Source of the DNA: Clostridiales bacterium
GTDB lineage: Bacteria > Bacillota > Clostridia > Oscillospirales > CAG-272
DNA length: 35,467 nt
Direction: 5' to 3'
Assembly: GCA_016281775.1 (NCBI GenBank)
Contig: JAEEJH010000082.1
Location: forward strand, 1-35,467
Shown: positions 30,808-35,467 of the stretch, in pieces
Layout of the letters: the number at the start of each line of letters is the position of its first letter
Position numbering within the stretch: the stretch's first letter is position 1
Program-made: the position numbers and the translations under genes
Notes under the pieces: generated by a model
The model's input: the letters and a program-made list of their open reading frames with translations, nothing else
The model's database searches: none
What the model was told of the DNA's origin: nothing

Positions 30808-30837
30808 ATTATAGCTGAAAAATATGTGTTTTGTGCA
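30808..30837 (-). promoter_or_regulatory. Candidate promoter of the S1-domain gene
   Basis: On minus: a perfect -10 TATAAT (30808-30813) with a weak -35 TGCACA (30832-30837) at 18-bp spacing. Confidence 0.5.
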
Positions 30838-30866
30838 GATAGTTTGAAAAATTTTTTGCAAAACAC

Positions 30867-30895
30867 TTTATTTTTGCATTTATTTGTGATACAAT
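30867..30895 (+). promoter_or_regulatory. Candidate promoter of tsaE
   Basis: Extended -10 TGA-TACAAT (30890-30895) with a poor -35 (TTTATT, 30867-30872). Confidence 0.45.
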
Positions 30896-30939
30896 AAGTC
30901 GAAAATACGAAAAAACCGGTTTTTTCGAGGTTTAACGGG

Positions 30940-31347
30940 ATGATATTCAAGTCAGGATCTGCAATTCAAACGGAAATAATCGGCTCGGAGCTTGCAAAAA
31001 AGCTGAAGCCGGGCGATTTCGTCGCGCTTTACGGCGATCTCGGCGCGGGCAAGACGGCTTTCGTGCGCGGCGCCGTGTCCGTTCTCAATCCGCGCGCTCC
31101 CGTATGCAGTCCGACGTATTCGATAGTAAACTGCTACGGCGGCGATCCGAGGATATACCATTTCGATCTGTACCGCATCGAAGGCGAGGACGATCTTTAT
31201 TCGACGGGATATTACGACTACGTTGAAGAGGGCGCGATAGTCTTCTGCGAGTGGTGCGAAAAAGTACCGTCCGCGATACCGGAGAATGCGATAAAAGTCA
31301 CGATCAAAGGCGACGGAGATTCGGAAAGGGTGATAGAGATATGCTGA
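30940..31347 (+). CDS. tsaE: tRNA t6A synthesis ATPase TsaE (YjeE)
   Basis: 135 residues, normal for TsaE. Walker A GDLGAGKT lies at 32-39; then SPTYSIVNCY and the family signature YHFDLYRIE. It is the ATPase that drives the TsaBCDE complex, which puts threonylcarbamoyl on A37 of ANN-decoding tRNAs. SD GAGG precedes the ATG. Its stop overlaps the tsaB start by 7 bases. TsaD and TsaC are not in the window. Confidence 0.95.
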   Translation: MIFKSGSAIQTEIIGSELAKKLKPGDFVALYGDLGAGKTAFVRGAVSVLNPRAPVCSPTYSIVNCYGGDPRIYHFDLYRIEGEDDLYSTGYYDYVEEGAIVFCEWCEKVPSAIPENAIKVTIKGDGDSERVIEIC

Positions 31348-32057
31348 TACTTGCAGTAGATACGACCGCCGGCGCCGCATCTTGCGCGCTTTGGAAAGAC
31401 GGGTATTCTATCGCCGAGAGCTTCATAAATGCGAAAATAACGCACAGCGTGACGCTGATGCCGATGATAGAATCGATGTTTTCGTCGGTCGGCGCGGACA
31501 TAGCCGACGTTGAAATGCTCGCGGCGACCGTCGGACCGGGTTCGTTCACCGGCGTTCGCATAGGCGCCTCGGTGATACTCGGGCTTGCCTGCGGCAGAAA
31601 TATACCCTGCGTCGGCGTATCCACGCTCGACGTGCTCGCGCTGACGCTTGCCGACGTGCCGGGCGATTTCATAATATGCCCCGTAATGGACGCGAGACGC
31701 GGTCAGTTTTATAACGCTCTGTTCAGATCCGGTCACGCGCCGCAAAGGCTTACGGAAGACCGCGCCGTATCGGGCGAACAGATCGCCGAAGAGTTGAAAA
31801 AATACGGCCTGCCCGTTATGGCAAACGGCGACGGGTACAGAGTATTCGAACCTTTTTTGAAAGATATACCGTTATTAAAAACGCCGGATAAACTTATATA
31901 TCAGTCCGCGTCGAAGGTCGCGGAGGCGGCGTATAATAAATATGAAGCCGCGGAAAATAAGAGCGTGTTCACCGATCTTAATTTCAAGCCGGTATATCTG
32001 CGCCCCTCTCAGGCGGAGAGGACATTAAAAGAAAAAAACGATCCGAAGGGAGAATAA
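31341..32057 (+). CDS. tsaB: tRNA t6A synthesis protein TsaB (YeaZ)
   Basis: 238 residues. ASKHA-fold pseudo-peptidase that dimerises with TsaD. Signature AVDTTAGAASCALW at the N-terminus and TVGPGSFTGVRIG at 63-75; the C-terminal FKPVYLRPSQAER is typical. The frame is open from 31251, but homology begins at the ATG at 31341, inside the end of tsaE. Followed by rpiB after 2 bases. Confidence 0.94.
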   Translation: MLILAVDTTAGAASCALWKDGYSIAESFINAKITHSVTLMPMIESMFSSVGADIADVEMLAATVGPGSFTGVRIGASVILGLACGRNIPCVGVSTLDVLALTLADVPGDFIICPVMDARRGQFYNALFRSGHAPQRLTEDRAVSGEQIAEELKKYGLPVMANGDGYRVFEPFLKDIPLLKTPDKLIYQSASKVAEAAYNKYEAAENKSVFTDLNFKPVYLRPSQAERTLKEKNDPKGE

Positions 32058-32059
32058 AC

Positions 32060-32503
32060 ATGGAAAAGAAAATACTTGCGATAGCCTGCGATCACGGCGG
32101 TTATGAACTCAAAGAAGCGATCAAGGCGTACCTTGACGGAAAGAACATCGAATACGTCGATTTCGGCTGTAACGGCGAGTCGGTGCATTACCCCGAATAC
32201 GCGCACAAAGCCTGCGCCGCGATACAGAGCGGTCAGTGCTGCCGCGGCATACTCGTCTGCGGCACGGGTGTCGGCATGAGCATGGCGGCGAACAAGCACA
32301 AGGGCATCCGCGCGGCTTGCTGTTCCGACACGTTCTCCGCACGCATGACACGCGCTCACAATAACGCGAACGTTCTCTGCCTCGGCGGCAGAGTAGTCGG
32401 CGCAGGTCTTGCGATCGACATGGTAGAGTTGTTTTTGAACACCGAATTCGAAGGCGGAAGACATCAGACAAGGATCGACATGATCTCTGAATTTGAAAAC
32501 TGA
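32060..32503 (+). CDS. rpiB: Ribose-5-phosphate isomerase B
   Basis: 147 residues. It interconverts ribose-5-P and ribulose-5-P; the RpiB/LacAB family also covers allose-6-P. ACDHGGYELK (9-18); the catalytic Cys67 in VCGTGVGMS; CSDTFSARMTRAHNNANVLCLGGRVVG. Starts 2 bases after tsaB, with SD GGGAG 7 bases before ATG. Confidence 0.95.
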   Translation: MEKKILAIACDHGGYELKEAIKAYLDGKNIEYVDFGCNGESVHYPEYAHKACAAIQSGQCCRGILVCGTGVGMSMAANKHKGIRAACCSDTFSARMTRAHNNANVLCLGGRVVGAGLAIDMVELFLNTEFEGGRHQTRIDMISEFEN

Positions 32504-32504
32504 T

Positions 32505-33593
32505 ATGCGTAAAAAACACCTCATCAATTATTTATTGTTAATTGTATTGTTTATATTCAGTTCATTGTTTTCATGTGATTCAAAACCGATCGATAATACG
32601 TCGACCGGTTTAAGCGAAACCGCTTTGGAAGGCACGATTGACGCAAAGCAGACCGGCATGGAATCGGATAAATGTGATCCTACGTCAGATAAGGTTTATA
32701 TAGTAAGCAATTCTTTCGGAAATAAAAGCATCTCCGAATATCTTATAAGATCCGGCGAAACGGCTATCCCGACAGTCAATGAGCTGAAAGAACTCGGCGG
32801 CATGCTTGCCGTGCGCGACTACCCGTTTCCCTGCTCTGAGAAAACCGAATATTCTTACGCGAATTTAACGTTCCTCGGCCGTGAATATACAGATCTGACC
32901 TCTTTTGCAGATCATTGGTACGCCGATAATGAAGAAAACGCGTCCTTACTGAACAACAGCGACAATGAGTATTACCGCTGTTTCACGTCATTCAAGACTT
33001 ATCAGGGCGTCGGCGGATCCGTCATGATCGATGAAGCTGTCGGCACAAAAGAAATAATTTCCTTCAGAGCCGACGCACGCGCGTTTCCGGAATACGCTTT
33101 AACGGGCGATCCCGCGACAGCGGAGACGGCTGCCGCATCTGCGATCGAAGCCGCAAAACTTCTCGGCAAAGAGACGGACGGTTATGCCGTGACCGTCGGG
33201 GAGCCGAATTACCTTTCCGGCGAAGACGGATACGCCGAATACCCCGTTTCATTCAAGAAAGCGTATAATGAAAATATCTCTGTCGGATATACGATAAACG
33301 TAACGAACGGCGGTTTTGTATCGGCTTATACCGCTTACAGCGCATGGTATAAAGACCGTCCGGATAATGAGACCGTCGGCGACGGCTTAAAGCAAACGGC
33401 AGACGCAGCGATCGAAAAATATTTGAACGAGGTTTTACCCGAAAACTCAAGTATCATCAAATCAGACGGCGGATTTTCAAGAATGTTCAGCCGTAACGGC
33501 GAGTTGACTTACTATAAATACGTCAGATTCGATGTAGAAGATTCCGCCGCGGATTGGAACGTTTATTTTGTGATTTTCACAAATGAAGAATAA
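32505..33593 (+). CDS. Lipoprotein of unknown function
   Basis: 362 residues. Signal peptide RKKHLINYLLLIVLFIFSSLFSC with lipobox LFSC. There is no domain I recognise. The rest is a mixed alpha/beta, Tyr- and Ser-rich extracellular protein with two regions that read like PepSY-type strand-helix units (for example TAAASAIEAAKLLGKETDGYAVTVGEP). The in-frame ATG at 32493 lies inside rpiB; the ATG at 32505, just past the rpiB stop, begins the signal peptide. No good SD is seen, so coupling to rpiB is likely. The 5' end is more AT-rich than its neighbours. Confidence 0.75.
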   Translation: MRKKHLINYLLLIVLFIFSSLFSCDSKPIDNTSTGLSETALEGTIDAKQTGMESDKCDPTSDKVYIVSNSFGNKSISEYLIRSGETAIPTVNELKELGGMLAVRDYPFPCSEKTEYSYANLTFLGREYTDLTSFADHWYADNEENASLLNNSDNEYYRCFTSFKTYQGVGGSVMIDEAVGTKEIISFRADARAFPEYALTGDPATAETAAASAIEAAKLLGKETDGYAVTVGEPNYLSGEDGYAEYPVSFKKAYNENISVGYTINVTNGGFVSAYTAYSAWYKDRPDNETVGDGLKQTADAAIEKYLNEVLPENSSIIKSDGGFSRMFSRNGELTYYKYVRFDVEDSAADWNVYFVIFTNEE

Positions 33594-33613
33594 TTATTAA
33601 AAAGGAGATCAAT

Positions 33614-34735
33614 ATGTTTACCAAAACTCCCCCCATGGGCTGGAACTCGTGGAACACTTTCGCGGATAAGATCAGCGAAGATCTTATTCTGGAAACCGCC
33701 GACGCTATGATCGAACGCGGGCTCAAAGACGCCGGTTACGAGTATATCGTCATCGACGACTGCTGGTCGCTGCGCGAACGCGACGAAAACGGCGATATAG
33801 TCACCGACCCCGTAAAATTCCCGCACGGTATGAAATACTTAGCCGATAAGATCCACGAAAAGGGTCTCAAATTCGGTATGTACTCCTGCGCGGGAGTGAA
33901 GACCTGCGCCGGTTTCCCGTCGAGCTACCACAACGAATTCCGCGACGCGAAGCTTTTCGCTTCTTTCGGCATCGATTTTCTCAAATACGATTTCTGCAAC
34001 GTACCGCAGGGTGCGAACGGTCCTCTGCTCTACCACACGATGAGCCTCGCGCTCAAAGAATCCGGCAGAGACATACTCTTCTCCGCCTGCAACTGGGGCG
34101 CCGATCACGTTGAAACGTGGATCAGATCGTGCGGCGCCGGTATGTACCGCTCGACCGGCGACATAATGGACAAGTACAATTCTTTCCGCGATATCGCGCT
34201 TTCGCAAAAAGACAAATACGCTTACGCCGGTATAGGCTGCTTTAACGATACGGATATGCTCATAGTCGGCATGAAAAACAAAGGCAACGTCGCGCTCGGC
34301 GGCTGTACCGATACCGAATACAAGACTCATTTCGCCGTATGGTGCTTCTGCGCTTCGCCTCTGATGATGGGCTGCGATCTGCGTAACGTCGACGAAACGT
34401 CGCTCGCACTTATGAAAAACAAAGGTCTGCTCCGCATAAATCAGGACGTCGAATGCAGAACGCCGTTCATCTGCGGCGACAACGGCAAAAACGGTCTGTG
34501 CTGGTTCAGGCATCTTTCAGATAACGAATACGCGCTTATGTTCGTCAACTACGGCGACAAGAACGCCGAGATCACGCTCGACCTCGATAAGATCGGTCTG
34601 TGGGACGGCTGCGGTCACGGCTTGAAGATCAAAGACGTGTTCACCGGCAAAACCGAAACGGTCTCACGCACTAAGACCAAACGCGTCGACGCGCACGACT
34701 GCGCGGTCTACGTCTGCAAGACCGTAGAGCTTTGA
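33614..34735 (+). CDS. Alpha-galactosidase, GH27 family
   Basis: 373 residues, no signal peptide, so it acts inside the cell on imported alpha-galactosides. PPMGWNSWNTF (6-16) is the family N-terminal signature; YIVIDDCW (44-51); nucleophile Asp126 in FLKYDFCN; acid/base Asp183 in YRSTGDI. A C-terminal beta-sandwich (about 290-373) follows. Strong SD AAGGAG 7 bases before ATG. The TGA overlaps the TTG start of the next gene. No transporter for the substrate is in the window. Confidence 0.94.
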   Translation: MFTKTPPMGWNSWNTFADKISEDLILETADAMIERGLKDAGYEYIVIDDCWSLRERDENGDIVTDPVKFPHGMKYLADKIHEKGLKFGMYSCAGVKTCAGFPSSYHNEFRDAKLFASFGIDFLKYDFCNVPQGANGPLLYHTMSLALKESGRDILFSACNWGADHVETWIRSCGAGMYRSTGDIMDKYNSFRDIALSQKDKYAYAGIGCFNDTDMLIVGMKNKGNVALGGCTDTEYKTHFAVWCFCASPLMMGCDLRNVDETSLALMKNKGLLRINQDVECRTPFICGDNGKNGLCWFRHLSDNEYALMFVNYGDKNAEITLDLDKIGLWDGCGHGLKIKDVFTGKTETVSRTKTKRVDAHDCAVYVCKTVEL

Positions 34736-35340
34736 ACTGTATCGGATGCGGCGCGGAGTTATCTAAAGACGAGATAGCTCTGCACAAAAAACTGATAAAC
34801 AGAGGCGCGTCGGAGCATCTCTGCATCAACTGCCTTGCAAGGCGGCTCGACGTTACCGTCGCTCTGCTTGAAGAAAAGATAAAGCAGTTCCGCGCCGAAG
34901 GCTGTACTTTGTTTGAAGAGGTAAAAATGCGTTATTTAGGCGTTGATTACGGCGACGTGAGAACGGGTATCGCCGTCAGCGACGAGACGAACACTCTCGC
35001 CTGCGGCGTCGGCACGGTAAAAGAAGAATGGCCGCCGAAGCTCGCGAACAAAATAAAAGAATACGTTGCGGAATACGCGATAACCGATATAATTCTCGGC
35101 GATCCCGTCAATATGAACGGCACGAAAGGACCGCGATCCGAAAAAGCGCACGCCTTCGCGGATATCCTCAAAGAGACCTGCGACTGCAACGTGATCTTAT
35201 ACGATGAGCGTTTAACGACAGTCTCCGCTCATATGTATCTGTCGGAAAACAACGTCAGAGGCAAAAAGCGTAAAGACACAGTCGACAAACTCGCCGCGCA
35301 GATAATCCTGCAGGCGTACCTCGACTCGCGCAAAAAATAA
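34732..35340 (+). CDS. ruvX: Zinc-ribbon protein fused in frame to RuvX (YqgF) resolvase
   Basis: 202 residues from a TTG that overlaps the alpha-galactosidase stop (TTGA). Residues 1-60 are a small clostridial zinc-ribbon type: CIGC at 3-6 and CINC near 32-35, with EIALHKKLINRGA between. Residues 66-202 (137 residues, the normal RuvX size) are the YqgF RNase H-like nuclease, used in Holliday junction or pre-16S rRNA processing: YLGVDYGDVRTGIAVSD, LGDPVNMNG, YDERLTT and a late acidic DTVDKLAAQ. There is no stop between them. An internal SD-like GAGG (34918-34921), 5 bases before the ATG at 34927, could also start RuvX alone. A terminator follows. Confidence 0.88.
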   Translation: MNCIGCGAELSKDEIALHKKLINRGASEHLCINCLARRLDVTVALLEEKIKQFRAEGCTLFEEVKMRYLGVDYGDVRTGIAVSDETNTLACGVGTVKEEWPPKLANKIKEYVAEYAITDIILGDPVNMNGTKGPRSEKAHAFADILKETCDCNVILYDERLTTVSAHMYLSENNVRGKKRKDTVDKLAAQIILQAYLDSRKK

Positions 35341-35357
35341 AACGGTATCAAAAAAAG

Positions 35358-35394
35358 ATCGGCTCGCTTAAAGCGGGCCGATTTTATATTTTTC
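35358..35394 (+). terminator. Terminator of the tsaE-to-ruvX unit
   Basis: ATCGGCTCGC (35358-35367) pairs with GCGGGCCGAT (35373-35382) with one G-U pair around TTAAA, followed by TTTATATTTTT. Confidence 0.8.
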
Positions 35395-35401
35395 CGCGCG
35401 G

Positions 35402-35467
35402 CCTCCCTCGATCTTTGATCGACGGGAGGGGTAAGGGGGTTTGGGGGTTGGCGCGATCTATCGCGCC
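35402..35467. repeat. Truncated second copy of the dispersed hairpin-repeat element
   Basis: CCTCCCTCGATC (35402-35413) pairs with GATCGA-C-GGGAGG (35417-35429, one bulge). A G-rich AGGGGGTTTGGG follows, and then GGCGCGA/TCGCGCC (35450-35467). The order matches the left part of the 27786 element. The window ends inside it. Confidence 0.7.

Overview
The window looks like a chromosomal segment of an uncultured low-to-mid GC Firmicute of the Clostridia, probably a gut Oscillospirales- or Christensenellales-type genome. The signs are an IspH-ribosomal protein S1 fusion, PyrR-type attenuation, purine-rich Shine-Dalgarno sites, SigA-type promoters (often with an extended -10), a DUF3048 lipoprotein, and Thr-Glu-Pro-rich linkers on surface proteins. 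No outer-membrane machinery is visible. The genus is inference.

Positions 395-9286 (minus strand) hold a defence island read from one promoter (-10 at 9327-9332). The order is a small XRE/Cro-type HTH regulator, hsdM, a class III nucleotidyl-cyclase-like gene, hsdS, a Schlafen/AlbA_2-type gene, hsdR, and a GIY-YIG protein with a RAMA-like C-terminal domain. The type I restriction-modification backbone is therefore interrupted by two extra genes and followed by a third, all tightly spaced or overlapping. The cyclase-like gene, the AlbA_2 gene and the first target-recognition half of hsdS are clearly more AT-rich than hsdM and hsdR, so the operon looks like a mosaic. Beyond it lie a 660-bp non-coding stretch with a cluster of hairpins, an orphan C-terminal piece of a large serine recombinase (9948-10406) and a tRNA-Leu(CAG) gene (10456-10542). 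These suggest an old integration boundary.

Positions 10723-24584 are mostly minus-strand housekeeping genes. They comprise a secreted class 3 lipase-like lipoprotein; a translationally coupled cluster of an RpiR regulator, an HI0933-family flavoprotein, a Cmk-PlsC fusion and an IspH-S1 fusion; pyrR-uraA behind a readable PyrR attenuator; aspartate-semialdehyde dehydrogenase; a small flavodoxin-like gene on plus; a membrane-anchored beta-propeller surface protein; and biotin ligase.

Positions 24700-30726 hold a GH99-like glycosidase candidate, a nested inverted-repeat element, an XRE-TPR regulator, a striking array of small hairpins separated by the 9-mer AATTTAGCT, and a group made of an S1-domain protein, a DUF3048 lipoprotein and a CBM9-like protein.

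Positions 30940-35340 (plus) look like one unit: tsaE, tsaB (tRNA t6A synthesis), rpiB, an unknown lipoprotein, a GH27 alpha-galactosidase, and a zinc-ribbon protein fused in frame to RuvX. The window ends inside a second copy of the dispersed repeat family seen at 27.8 kb.

The best candidate for something undescribed is the composite type I RM operon with the embedded cyclase-like and AlbA_2 genes. Next are the hairpin-repeat array and the hairpin cluster beside the recombinase remnant.
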